Shown one piece after another: positions 54,301-56,437 of a stretch of DNA of 64,000 bases (position 1 is its first letter; each line of letters starts with the position of its first letter). This DNA comes from Palaemon carinicauda (lineage: Eukaryota; Arthropoda; Malacostraca; Decapoda; Palaemonidae), in NCBI RefSeq assembly GCF_036898095.1, contig NC_090763.1, forward strand, positions 64,116,536 through 64,180,535, given 5' to 3'. The position numbers and the translations under genes were made by a program. The notes under the pieces were generated by a model that was not told where the DNA came from, did not search any database, and saw only the letters and a list, made by a program, of their open reading frames with translations.

Positions 54301-55738
54301 GGCCTTCCAGGGACACCTGTACACCGTTCAACTGCAGTCCAAGCACCTGGTGCTTAGTCAAAAGACTGATGTAAAAATAAAGGGCACCCGCACCCTTCTT
54401 GAGGAGTTAAACTTTCTGGCTGCCATCCCTATCTCATTTACCTACCATCCCAGTTGTATGTTAGGACTGGCACAATAGTATTCAAGCAGTCGAATCTCCC
54501 AATGTAACATGTCTTCACTCAAGAGGGAGGAGGTGTCTTGGGTCTTCATGGACCCTTCTGTACTCAATTCTGAACCTTCACCTATGGAGTCTTAAGAATC
54601 CCCGAGCCAGTGCCCACATTTGTGAAAGTATTATCTCTAAGAGTTCAGTGACTTGAGAGGAAACTTTGACCGCTGATCTGAAATCCATTGATCTAAGGTT
54701 TGGCACCCTTCAAGTATCAAGGACTGCCCTTGAGCTGCATTGGTGAGAGTTACTCAAGGGACTCTGGGTAGTTTAAATCATCCAAGAAATTAGCTACACT
54801 AGAGCCATTTGAACAAGATCCTGCCTCCTGCACTATCCAGACAACGAATGTTTTACACTCTGGAAAATGCCAACACCACCTCTTCTGATTGAAACAGCAA
54901 TAACAACGATTAAACCAGGGACTCCAGTGGAGAAACTTATGTTCTTGTTGACCGAGTGTGCTGTCATGGAAGCTACTTTCATGGCAAGCCTACAAGCAAC
55001 TTCACAATAGTGTACCGGTCGGGAGCTGTAGCCTCTTTTGATACAGTAGGGGAATTGGATTCTAAAGAAGACTCGGTAGCTTCCTGGGGCAGGAGCCCCT
55101 TGCATTAAGGAAATCAAGGGTTTTGGAGAATGCTGAACTGTTTCCACCATAAGACATGGATTCAACAGTGGAGGAAGAGGAAGATAACCCAAGACTCCTT
55201 GATACATCGAGTGGTTACCTATAAGGACCCCAATTTTTCAATGTGTCGGCACTTGCTCCATATAATTCACCTTGAAGTCGCCAGCAATAGTTTGAAGCAA
55301 CTCCTCGGAGTGGGCCTTCTAAGCCCTCGTACCATCTGAGGTGCTTTAGCCTCTGAAGAGAGAGAGAAGGAGAACATGATGCAGAGTAGGTTGTGTGTCA
55401 CATAAATGTTGGTCCGTCGATTTCTAACAATTGCTTGATTGCAATTTGGCATCTCGTTGCTTAAACTTCGTCACACAGGCAGTCCACCTACCTTAAATCC
55501 GTTTTGTAAGAGCTCGTATTGTTGAGTAGTCTTGGTATGTGATCTTGTCATAGACTGGTATCTGTTCGCACATTTCTTCTCCTTTGCACCAAACGTGAAA
55601 GTCATTGATAATTTCAGGGCTGGTATCTATGGTACTGCAGCAGCTTACTCTCCATCTGCCAGCAACTATAGTAGCACCATCTCTTTGGACCAATCTGCAC
55701 ACTCGGATATGATTGATCTTGAACTGAAACTAACTTAA
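1857..55738 (+). CDS. ADCY8: Membrane adenylyl cyclase, ADCY8/Ac78C-like, 3' half (13 exons)
   Basis: Makes cAMP from ATP at the plasma membrane; vertebrate ADCY8 is Ca2+/calmodulin-stimulated. Exons placed by GT-AG sites and phase: 1857-1976, 4293-4721, 12429-12542, 13529-13737, 15350-15551, 17578-18494, 19149-19383, 37852-37978, 38520-38626, 41239-41353, 44574-44719, 44849-45050, and a last one near 55641-55738. They encode about 1006 residues (numbered here from the first in the window): C1a end, C1b, TM7-12 (about 270-686), C2 (about 710-940) and tail. ADCY8-type landmarks are [10 protein letters not shown] in C1b, RLDFVWK after TM12, [10 protein letters not shown] in C2, and [16 protein letters not shown] after C2. 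The ATP-site residues of C2 are present: Lys of KIKTIG, Asp878, Asn885, Arg889 and Lys925. TM1-6 and most of C1a lie upstream of the window. The subtype call comes from remembered family sequences. Confidence 0.85.
2561..2987 (+). repeat. 61-bp tandem repeat, 7 units
   Basis: Units start at 2561, 2622, 2683, 2744, 2805, 2866 and 2927 with exact 61 bp spacing. Each begins GACTCCCATA and ends ATCATGACATCTAG. Units differ by a few substitutions (for example CATTTCTCC versus TCTTTTTCC). There is no spacer diversity, so it is an ordinary minisatellite. The flanks 1977-2560 and 2988-3153 show only a short CTG/CTC-rich stretch at 2050-2106 and nothing else. Confidence 0.9.
3154..3345. mobile_element. 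Foldback element F1, copy 2
   Basis: Same structure as the copy at 283: TATAGTCAATTCTTTTTAGT at the left and an inverted, slightly diverged right arm ending TTGAGTA. The CCAAT-type centre is kept. Arms differ by several substitutions. Confidence 0.7.
3670..3766 (+). repeat. CTA then GA microsatellite
   Basis: About 35 bp of CTA triplets followed by about 62 bp of GA dinucleotides. The rest of the intron to the exon at 4293 is unique AT-rich sequence with nothing recognised. Confidence 0.9.
4293..4721 (+). CDS. ADCY8: Adenylyl cyclase exon: Ser/Pro/Thr-rich C1b linker
   Basis: 429 nt, 143 codons, phase 0 to phase 0, acceptor TTTTTATAG, donor GTAAGT. The product is low in hydrophobic residues and rich in Ser, Thr, Pro, His and Asn, with a run of Ser codons (AGC repeats, about 4552-4575) followed by an acidic SDSDEEGE segment. 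It ends in [10 protein letters not shown], which resembles the SWSPELPFDN-type motif in C1b of vertebrate ADCY8. Probably a disordered cytosolic linker and a plausible phosphorylation target. The base composition (GC-rich, C/G third positions) differs sharply from the AT-rich introns and supports real coding. Confidence 0.75.
4722..6615 (+). other. Intron 2, first part: no feature recognised
   Basis: AT-rich intron sequence. Short open frames here are unsupported. A GC-richer patch at 5335-5560 (two ACATCCTCGCATA blocks and a CACGCGCAGTGG stretch) looks repeat-like but I cannot assign it. Confidence 0.5.
6616..6810. mobile_element. Foldback element F1, copy 3
   Basis: 195 bp. TATTGTCAATTCTTTTTAGT at the left; an inverted arm with TTTTCCGAGCTAAAA and GTGCAAATGCGCCTCATTAA at the right. 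The central part again holds ATTGGTTGGA and CCAATCA. This is the best-preserved arm pairing of the three copies. Confidence 0.75.
6815..7170 (-). repeat. Satellite-terminal segment joined to a minus-strand R1 fragment
   Basis: 6815-7000 (from TTAGCACTGTCAAAACCACA through GGTATACATTTGTTTCGAAT) is repeated at 11563-11735. It then passes into R1 read on the - strand (TCTTGCTTGAGGATACACTC). So the same junction of the TTAGCA-type satellite end and R1 occurs twice in the intron. Confidence 0.65.
7768..8165 (+). repeat. Degenerate ~60-bp tandem repeat, about 7 units
   Basis: Units centre on GGAACAGTTCTGGTACCAC, followed by AAGAGTTTT and AAGTATAATTACTATTATAA. Unit length varies from about 50 to 65 bp through poly-T slippage and small deletions. 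Intergenic-type intron DNA at 7171-7767 shows nothing else. Confidence 0.8.
8356..8443. repeat. Hairpin-forming inverted repeat, pre-miRNA-sized
   Basis: Perfect 21-bp arms, GGTACAGTTGGCTTCATTAA plus T at 8356-8376 and their complement at 8423-8443. The 46-nt centre also pairs partly (CCGGTACAC against GTGTGCCAGG). The 88-nt stem is the size of an animal pre-miRNA, but a short foldback transposon would look the same. Confidence 0.6.
8930..9055 (+). repeat. ATT/TTTA microsatellite
   Basis: Interrupted ATT runs with ATTTTATT and ATGATT interruptions. An ATATTTGAATATCAT segment occurs on both sides (about 8850 and 9085), suggesting a duplicated flank. Confidence 0.85.
9376..9633 (+). repeat. 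ATT microsatellite preceding R1
   Basis: About 250 bp of interrupted ATT repeats that lead directly into the R1 copy at 9634. Confidence 0.9.
9634..9800 (+). repeat. R1 + copy, one arm of an inverted pair
   Basis: AAGCTAAGCTACAATCCTAG onward through the GCCCAGGGTCTCCAACAGGG block and an A-rich body. A minus-strand R1 copy lies 140 bp downstream, so the pair could fold back over about 70 bp. Confidence 0.7.
9939..10250 (-). repeat. R1 minus copy followed by TAA microsatellite
   Basis: 9939-10010 is the reverse complement of the R1 leader and first block; 10011-10250 is the matching TAA run with TGATGA interruptions. The long open frame on the - strand here is only translated microsatellite. 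Confidence 0.75.
10430..11562 (+). repeat. ~37-bp satellite, about 28 degenerate units
   Basis: Unit GAGTAGTTAGCATTGTCAAA followed by ACCGTATTTAAAGAATA. Many units are 37 bp; a subset carry an extra ATATAGC-type block that makes them 43-46 bp. Variants recur in blocks, so a higher-order arrangement of roughly 6 units is likely. The array ends in the segment at 11563 that is shared with 6815. Confidence 0.9.
11563..11795 (+). repeat. Satellite end segment plus short R1 remnant
   Basis: 11563-11735 is about 85-90 percent like 6815-7000; it is followed by a minus R1 remnant with an internal deletion (CACACTATTCTATC joined directly to CTGCTTTTCCAACTAGGG). 11796-12428 contains no feature I can identify. 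Confidence 0.65.
12429..12542 (+). CDS. ADCY8: Adenylyl cyclase exon: acidic C1b segment
   Basis: 114 nt, 38 codons, phase 0 at both ends, acceptor TTGCTTCTAG and donor GTACGT. Fourteen of 38 residues are Asp or Glu (for example [11 protein letters not shown]). The phase matches both neighbouring exons. I do not recognise a domain; it lies in the variable C1b region just before the linker to TM7. It could be an alternatively used exon, because skipping it would keep the frame. Confidence 0.65.
12543..13528 (+). other. Intron 3: unassigned repeat-like patch
   Basis: 12655-12880 has C-runs, TATAGACCTTGGGTATGACT and GGTGGAGGTAATGTTTGGAT, which look like a dispersed repeat I cannot name. The rest is AT-rich intron with nothing recognised. 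Confidence 0.4.
13529..13737 (+). CDS. ADCY8: Adenylyl cyclase exon: linker and TM7
   Basis: 209 nt, entering in phase 0 and leaving two bases of a split Ser codon. Acceptor CTTCTCAG, donor GTAAGA. It encodes residues 222-290: a polar segment with [17 protein letters not shown], then [20 protein letters not shown], the first helix of the second membrane cassette. The order (basic EH-containing stretch, F-K, then KSN-hydrophobic) follows ADCY8. Confidence 0.85.
13765..14100 (-). repeat. R1 minus copy, longer form
   Basis: Begins about 30 bp after the exon end at 13737 with GAGAAGGACACTCCAAAATC, then CCATGGTCTTCCACTGTCTT, TTGCTTGAAGGTATACTCTG and the conserved leader ending CTAGGGTTGTAGCTTAGCAA plus TAA repeats. 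This shows R1 extends at least 320 bp. Confidence 0.75.
14335..14592 (-). repeat. R1 minus copy
   Basis: From CTCTTGCTTGAGGGTACACT to CTAGGGTTGTAGCTTGGCAA and a short TAATAA tail. It starts about 230 bp after the previous R1 copy in the same orientation. 14593-15349 has a short AAG run at 14792 and otherwise nothing recognised. Confidence 0.75.
15350..15551 (+). CDS. ADCY8: Adenylyl cyclase exon: TM8-TM9
   Basis: 202 nt; the first base completes the split Ser codon and the exon ends in phase 0 at GTAAGA. It encodes TM8 (about residues 299-315, [11 protein letters not shown]), the short [13 protein letters not shown] loop that is characteristic of ADCY8-like enzymes, and TM9 (from about 341, [17 protein letters not shown]). 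The acceptor is TCTTTTCAG. Confidence 0.85.
15577..15948. mobile_element. Dispersed repeat of the 'TCCGCCAA...GGAGGTTATG' type
   Basis: After a poly-T run, the sequence TATCTCCGCCAACGAAGTTT through GGTTATGTTTTCGCCC, then GGGATTAATTGTTATGGTGA, CATAGGCCAAGGTCGAGCAA and a right end GGTGGAGGTCTGCACTGTGA. From memory this block order is a repeat found in many aquatic invertebrates. No open frame. It lies in the intron right after the TM8-TM9 exon. Confidence 0.45.
15949..17577 (+). other. Intron 5: no feature recognised
   Basis: AT-rich intron with poly-A and poly-T runs at 16686 and 16905. Small open frames have no recognisable product. The pyrimidine tract and AG at 17571-17577 serve the next exon. 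Confidence 0.6.
17578..18494 (+). CDS. ADCY8: Adenylyl cyclase exon: long extracellular loop, TM10-TM11
   Basis: 917 nt, the largest exon, phase 0 in and two bases over (His codon split with the next exon). Acceptor ATTTTCAG, donor GTAAGT. Residues 359-606 form a polar extracellular loop of about 245 residues between TM9 and TM10, with N-glycosylation sequons NRT (Asn374), NVT and NVS. Two furin-type motifs, RIKR (495-498) and RNRR (552-555), lie inside it. TM10 ([17 protein letters not shown], about 614-631) and TM11 ([17 protein letters not shown]) follow a YPQY segment that corresponds to YPEY in ADCY8. The loop is far longer than I expect for vertebrate ADCY8. Confidence 0.85.
18926..19045 (-). 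repeat. LINE 3'-tail fragment with perfect 28-bp hairpin
   Basis: ATACCAAGGCACTTCCCCCA and GGTAGCCGACACCAACAATG match the 3' tail of the - strand LINE at 56455. The tail then folds back: 18976-19003 and 19018-19045 are exact reverse complements over 28 bp around a 14-nt loop. It sits about 100 bp before the TM12 exon. Confidence 0.75.
19149..19383 (+). CDS. ADCY8: Adenylyl cyclase exon: TM12 and start of C2
   Basis: 235 nt; the first base completes the His codon and the exon ends in phase 0 at GTACGT. It encodes TM12 (about 670-686, [17 protein letters not shown]), then the helical signalling segment [17 protein letters not shown] and the start of the catalytic domain, [15 protein letters not shown]. 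The NILP-HVA signature is the conserved entry to C2 in metazoan adenylyl cyclases. The following intron is 18.5 kb and carries three retroelements. Confidence 0.9.
19781..19941 (+). repeat. DIRS-A left inverted terminal repeat
   Basis: Begins CTTAGCCGGTGATTATATAA and ends TCAATTTTCTC. It is the reverse complement of 25239-25404 except for a 5-bp length difference and a G/C at the CCGG junction. It contains CGCCAGCGATCGCTAT, also present in the DIRS-B ends. Confidence 0.9.
20147..21820 (+). CDS. DIRS-A gag-like protein (one frame change)
   Basis: Likely structural protein of the element. The ATG at 20147 opens a frame reading [20 protein letters not shown], with a Cys-rich stretch ([12 protein letters not shown]). 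The gag-like sequence moves to the +1 frame near 20560-20640, where [17 protein letters not shown] and later an [20 protein letters not shown] basic region follow. DIRS-B copies begin with the same MADPS start. No stop ends this second frame; it stays open into the recombinase frame. The frame change may be a mutation or a sequence error. The 3' limit is approximate. Confidence 0.65.
21548..23794 (+). CDS. DIRS-A reverse transcriptase / RNase H / methyltransferase-like
   Basis: Copies the element RNA to DNA. Open from 21548 to the TAG at 23270-23272, then in the same frame to 23794. The RT domain runs from about residue 75 ([20 protein letters not shown]), with [26 protein letters not shown] and the catalytic YLDDW at 22358-22372. 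RNase H follows: [10 protein letters not shown] (Asp at 22859), [12 protein letters not shown] (Glu) and [11 protein letters not shown] (Asp at 23030). After the TAG come [26 protein letters not shown] and [12 protein letters not shown], the block treated as a Dam-like methyltransferase in DIRS elements. In DIRS-B copies the TAG codon is CAG, so here it is probably one C-to-T nonsense change. Confidence 0.88.
23480..24693 (+). CDS. DIRS-A tyrosine recombinase
   Basis: Integrates the circular DNA intermediate. The recombinase fold starts near 23610 ([20 protein letters not shown]) and ends at the TAA after 24690. An SAM-like N-terminal half ([36 protein letters not shown]) is followed by the catalytic residues: Arg at 24106 in AKRVSEIH, His and Arg of HEVR at 24481-24492, and Tyr at 24589 in ASFYLKD. 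No lesion seen. The N terminus is uncertain because the frame is continuously open from about 20575, through the gag region and across the RT region. It overlaps the methyltransferase-like frame. Confidence 0.88.
25102..25192. repeat. DIRS-A internal complementary region
   Basis: Complementary to both element ends laid head to tail. The first half, GCTTATATAATCACCGGCTA onward, matches the left end, including its private GCC. The second half, ending ACTTACCCGGTGATTATATA, matches the right end, including its CCC. This is the hallmark used to circularise DIRS DNA. Confidence 0.92.
25239..25404 (-). repeat. DIRS-A right inverted terminal repeat
   Basis: Reverse complement of the left repeat; a GTACT duplication is present only here. 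A further ~39 bp of outer end (to 25443, TATATCCAAAAATTTATTTT then ATTATAAAAATAACATTTT) is matched by the internal complementary region. Confidence 0.9.
25444..26278 (+). other. Intron 7 between DIRS-A and the first LINE: nothing recognised
   Basis: AT-rich unique-looking sequence without repeats or coding signal that I can support. Confidence 0.6.
26279..29515 (+). pseudogene. Decayed non-LTR retrotransposon (endonuclease + RT)
   Basis: The endonuclease domain begins [20 protein letters not shown] at 26279. It resumes after an R1 insertion with [20 protein letters not shown], where GDFNAKFG is the APE-type endonuclease motif. [19 protein letters not shown] (28038), [39 protein letters not shown] and [11 protein letters not shown]. 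The catalytic YADD is changed to YAND at 28735-28746. Several frameshifts and stops; the protein is dead. The 3' part ends near the ATAGGCGTAAGAAGAGGAGA sequence at 29490. Probably RTE-like or a related LINE clade; I cannot fix the clade. Confidence 0.8.
26590..26930 (+). repeat. R1 copy inserted in the LINE endonuclease region
   Basis: Preceded by an ATT run (26580-26600); CTACAACTCTAGTTGGAAAA through the AAAGCAGTAACATTAAAACA body. The interrupted endonuclease sequence continues after 26930, so R1 inserted after the LINE. Confidence 0.7.
29679..29837 (+). repeat. DIRS-B1 left inverted terminal repeat
   Basis: CTTACCCGATAATCATGTAG to TCAATTTTTCCTC; complementary to 36288-36446. Shares CGCCAGCGATCGCTAT, GGGGTGTAC and GCGCCATCTGT with DIRS-A. 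Confidence 0.9.
30388..30462 (+). other. Exon-like block inside DIRS-B1
   Basis: 75 nt preceded by TTTTGTCTCTGCAG and followed by GTAAGAG, like a spliced exon. One frame is open ([14 protein letters not shown]). The same block with the same borders is in DIRS-B2 at 46139-46213. It may be an exon of the element's own spliced leader or captured host sequence; I recognise no family. Confidence 0.35.
30998..31800 (+). pseudogene. DIRS-B1 5' reading-frame remnants (Pro/Gln-rich)
   Basis: Overlapping open pieces at 30998-31525, 31014-31325 and 31414-31800. One starts [15 protein letters not shown] and is matched by [15 protein letters not shown] in DIRS-B2 at 46865. 31545-31800 holds a duplicated ~120 bp unit encoding [12 protein letters not shown] and [10 protein letters not shown]. 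Possibly an unusual gag; no known domain. 31801-32225 continues as Pro/Gln-rich degenerate repeats with stops. Confidence 0.5.
32226..32704 (+). mobile_element. Insertion in DIRS-B1 absent from DIRS-B2
   Basis: About 480 bp of AT-rich sequence lies between GAGCTTCTTCCCAT and ACGCCATGCAACACGC, which flank only repeats in DIRS-B2. It contains GCAGTGTTGCCAACAGGG, reminiscent of hAT-type ends, but I find no clear terminal inverted repeats. Class unknown. Repeat loss at the borders makes the exact ends uncertain. Confidence 0.4.
32737..32836 (+). repeat. 16-bp tandem repeat in DIRS-B1
   Basis: About six copies of CATGCTCTGCATACAG. DIRS-B2 has about three copies at 48444-48490. Confidence 0.85.
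33373..35770 (+). pseudogene. DIRS-B1 fused gag-RT remnant, RNase H, methyltransferase-like and recombinase
   Basis: [20 protein letters not shown] (gag) is fused to [20 protein letters not shown] (RT after its catalytic Tyr-Leu). Lesions: TAG at 33694-33696 (CSVR-stop-WMS), frameshifts in RNase H, and in the recombinase a TAG at 35137-35139 (SASF-stop-DLT), a frameshift at LGF-LAK and a TAA before PLRG. All of these are also in DIRS-B2. The C-terminal recombinase piece 35540-35770 still has HEVR and FYLKD. No working enzyme can be made. Confidence 0.88.
36156..36245. repeat. DIRS-B1 internal complementary region
   Basis: AGCTACATGATTATCGGGTA then AGTTTAATATTG matches the complement of this copy's own left end (AATATTAAACTT); the second half matches the right end. 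Confidence 0.9.
36288..36446 (-). repeat. DIRS-B1 right inverted terminal repeat
   Basis: Complement of 29679-29837; the only difference I see is G in CCACAGGTGGCG where the left repeat implies A. The outer end continues to about 36483. Confidence 0.9.
36484..37851 (+). other. End of intron 7: no feature recognised
   Basis: Unique AT-rich intron; open frames are short and unsupported. Confidence 0.6.
37852..37978 (+). CDS. ADCY8: Adenylyl cyclase exon: C2 domain part 1
   Basis: 127 nt, phase 0 in, one base of an Ala codon over; acceptor CTCCCTGTAG, donor GTATGT. It encodes [19 protein letters not shown] and CIRLLNEII, both hallmark blocks of adenylyl cyclase C2. The FASIPNF motif is shared by the ADCY1/8 group. 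Confidence 0.9.
38520..38626 (+). CDS. ADCY8: Adenylyl cyclase exon: C2 domain part 2, KIKTIG motif
   Basis: 107 nt; two bases complete the Ala codon, then 35 codons to GTAAGG. It encodes [12 protein letters not shown] and [16 protein letters not shown]. The lysine in KIKTIG contacts the adenine ring of ATP in adenylyl cyclase C2 domains. LLDEDRF resembles the LLGEDRF variant of ADCY8. Confidence 0.9.
38627..41238 (+). other. Intron 9: no confident feature
   Basis: A stretch at 39340-39600 has repeat-like character (a CAGGGAATCC pair; a weak tRNA-like CACGGGTTCAGGTTC). Nothing else could be assigned. Intron 8 (37979-38519) is plain AT-rich sequence. Confidence 0.5.
41239..41353 (+). CDS. ADCY8: Adenylyl cyclase exon: C2 domain part 3
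   Basis: 115 nt, phase 0 in, one base of a Gly codon over; acceptor TTTGACAG, donor GTAAGT. It encodes [18 protein letters not shown] and [11 protein letters not shown], the segment before the ATP-binding hairpin. HLCAL-DF and HSFNNF-LR are the strongest ADCY8-type matches in the gene. Confidence 0.9.
41985..42125 (+). repeat. ATT run and R1 + copy
   Basis: ATT microsatellite 41988-42015, then GCTAAGCTACAACCCTAGTT and the standard R1 block; truncated after about 110 bp. 41354-41984 holds nothing recognised. Confidence 0.75.
42162..42240 (+). repeat. AG dinucleotide microsatellite
   Basis: About 39 uninterrupted AG units. Confidence 0.95.
42368..42830 (+). repeat. ATT microsatellite and long R1 + copy
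   Basis: 42368-42537 ATT with TTA/ATC interruptions, then R1 from CTAAGCTACAACCCTAGTTG. R1 here includes the GTGTGCTCGAGTGTACCCTC and CAGTGGGAGACCATGGTACA blocks, giving about 290 bp, one of the longest copies in the window. Confidence 0.8.
42835..44330 (+). pseudogene. Heavily decayed LINE-type reverse transcriptase
   Basis: Scattered RT-like pieces in three frames with many stops: [12 protein letters not shown] near 43320, a [17 protein letters not shown] piece near 43465, and [13 protein letters not shown] near 43850, which resembles the TVIRPVLLYGAETW block of LINE RTs. The A-rich, stop-dense sequence fits an old insertion. Identity is by pattern only. Confidence 0.45.
44574..44719 (+). 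CDS. ADCY8: Adenylyl cyclase exon: C2 domain part 4, nucleotide-site residues
   Basis: 146 nt; two bases complete Gly859, then 48 codons to GTAAAG. It encodes [16 protein letters not shown], then [18 protein letters not shown]. Asp878, Asn885 and Arg889 correspond to the adenine-contacting Asp and the transition-state Asn/Arg pair. Glu886, between Asn and Ala, is odd: vertebrate isoforms I know have Val or Leu there. The flanking introns carry R1 repeats and a decayed LINE. Confidence 0.9.
44849..45050 (+). CDS. ADCY8: Adenylyl cyclase exon: end of C2 and IQ-like tail
   Basis: 202 nt, phase 0 in and one base over; acceptor TTTTTTTCAG, donor GTAAGA. It encodes [20 protein letters not shown] (Lys925 of VKGKG is the triphosphate-binding lysine), then [29 protein letters not shown] (964-974) fits an IQ-like spacing (V-Q, then K four residues on, then R) at the place where ADCY8 has its C2b calmodulin site. 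If the donor at 45051 were ignored, the frame would stay open to a stop at 45254-45256, giving a different hydrophobic tail. Confidence 0.85.
45672..45829 (+). repeat. DIRS-B2 left inverted terminal repeat
   Basis: Complementary to 51946-52104 with one or two mismatches and one T-length difference. Contains the shared CGCCAGCGATCGCTAT core. Confidence 0.9.
46139..46213 (+). other. Exon-like block inside DIRS-B2
   Basis: Same 75-nt block as in DIRS-B1, with CTCTGCAG before and GTAAGAG after; one A/G difference near its middle (GAGAGAG versus GAGAGAT). Confidence 0.35.
46729..47990 (+). pseudogene. DIRS-B2 5' reading-frame remnants (Pro/Gln-rich)
   Basis: Open pieces 46729-47265 and 46865-47092 correspond to those in DIRS-B1. 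From 47340 the sequence is a degenerate ~30 bp repeat (GAGGCAGGAGCCT, GCAACCTCCTCAA) encoding Pro/Gln/Leu-rich peptide with stops. No known domain. Confidence 0.5.
48010..48290 (+). mobile_element. Possible tRNA-derived SINE in DIRS-B2
   Basis: TGGCAGGGTTGG (48017-48028) fits a pol III A box and GCGTTCGATCCC (48060-48071) fits a B box, about 42 nt apart. The ~280 bp insertion is absent from DIRS-B1. No clear target duplication or tail was seen. Alternative: an unrelated insertion with chance boxes. Confidence 0.4.
48330..48490 (+). repeat. 21-bp and 16-bp tandem repeats in DIRS-B2
   Basis: About five copies of CATGCAGCATGAGCCTCATCC, then about three of the 16-bp CATGCTCTGCATACAG unit that is present about six times in DIRS-B1. 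Confidence 0.8.
49029..51425 (+). pseudogene. DIRS-B2 fused gag-RT remnant, RNase H, methyltransferase-like and recombinase
   Basis: Same architecture and lesions as DIRS-B1: junction at 49085-49105, TAG at 49350-49352, TAG at 50789-50791, frameshift at LGF-LAK, TAA before PLRG. It has an extra TAA in the recombinase just upstream (CTCTAATCAG). RNase H is better preserved ([16 protein letters not shown] and [10 protein letters not shown] in 49307-49828). The recombinase end 51195-51425 keeps HEVR and FYLKD. Confidence 0.88.
51812..51902. repeat. DIRS-B2 internal complementary region
   Basis: Reads GGGTAAGATTAATATTG, the complement of this copy's own left-end variant AATATTAATCTTACCC, which DIRS-B1 lacks. 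The second half matches the right end. Confidence 0.9.
51946..52104 (-). repeat. DIRS-B2 right inverted terminal repeat
   Basis: Complement of 45672-45829; CACCTACATG here replaces the expected CAGCTACATG. The outer end runs to about 52145. Confidence 0.9.
52146..55617 (+). other. Last intron after DIRS-B2: unassigned, possibly decayed retroelement
   Basis: GC content is higher at 53700-55340 than in other introns. Pieces such as [20 protein letters not shown] (around 54930-54990) look protein-like but I cannot assign them, and stops are frequent. 52146-53700 shows nothing recognisable. Confidence 0.3.
55641..55738 (+). CDS. ADCY8: Probable terminal adenylyl cyclase exon
   Basis: The frame encoding [17 protein letters not shown], then ending in DLELKLT and TAA at 55736-55738, looks like a Ser-rich cytosolic C terminus. 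The best-looking acceptor (AATTTCAG, exon start 55618) does not match the one-base overhang of the previous exon in this frame. The next AG, giving a start at 55641, does match. Either that acceptor is used, or a small unseen exon lies between 45051 and 55617. It is compositionally unlike the surrounding intron. The assignment is inference from phase and composition. Confidence 0.45.
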
Positions 55739-56404
55739 TTATGAAAAACAAGTTTTTAAATAATACAGTATTAATTTATACAAATTTAATTAATAATGTT
55801 CTGGGAAAGAACAATTCATGCTTTCAGTGATTGTAAGTACCATAATTGGAAAATTTACAAATGACAAACCTCAACTTCTCTTGTATAATTAACTACAGTA
55901 TAACTATTTATAGATGGTGTATTAATTGACCCCTAAGATGAAATGGCACTCAGAATATCAAGTAAAACACTAAAAACAAAGTACCAAATATGTATTAGTA
56001 TGAGCCATTTTAGATATTCACAGAAACTTGTTTTATATACATTTGCACAGCTATAAATATATAAAATAATACCTATGTGCTATATTTGTTTGAATAATAA
56101 CCTATTAAAAAGGTATAAACATAAATGATCCACTAACTATATCTGTAAACTAGGCCTAGACTATGACTTAAGATATATGATTATAATGAAGGCAGTAATT
56201 AAAAAATTTCTAGCTTGTATTGAAAATATTGACTTGATATTTCTTGTTAACCATTTCATTTTCCGATCAATGCAAAAGAAATTACAGTAGAATATTCCAG
56301 TAAAAATATTGGAGTAGGAATAATCATTTTTACTTGAATTGGCCAACCCTATAAATTTAGAGGAGAAACAAATAAGGTAAATTCTACATAAACAATTTGC
56401 ATAA

Positions 56405-56410
56405 AATAAA
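56405..56410 (+). promoter_or_regulatory. Candidate polyadenylation signal AATAAA
   Basis: The first AATAAA after the stop at 55738, within an A-rich stretch. It would give a 3' UTR of about 670 nt. 55739-56404 is AT-rich with no other feature seen. The signal lies just before the 3' tail of a - strand LINE, so it could also be chance. Confidence 0.3.
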
Positions 56411-56437
56411 AAAAATTCCTAATTCACTCATGTCCCA

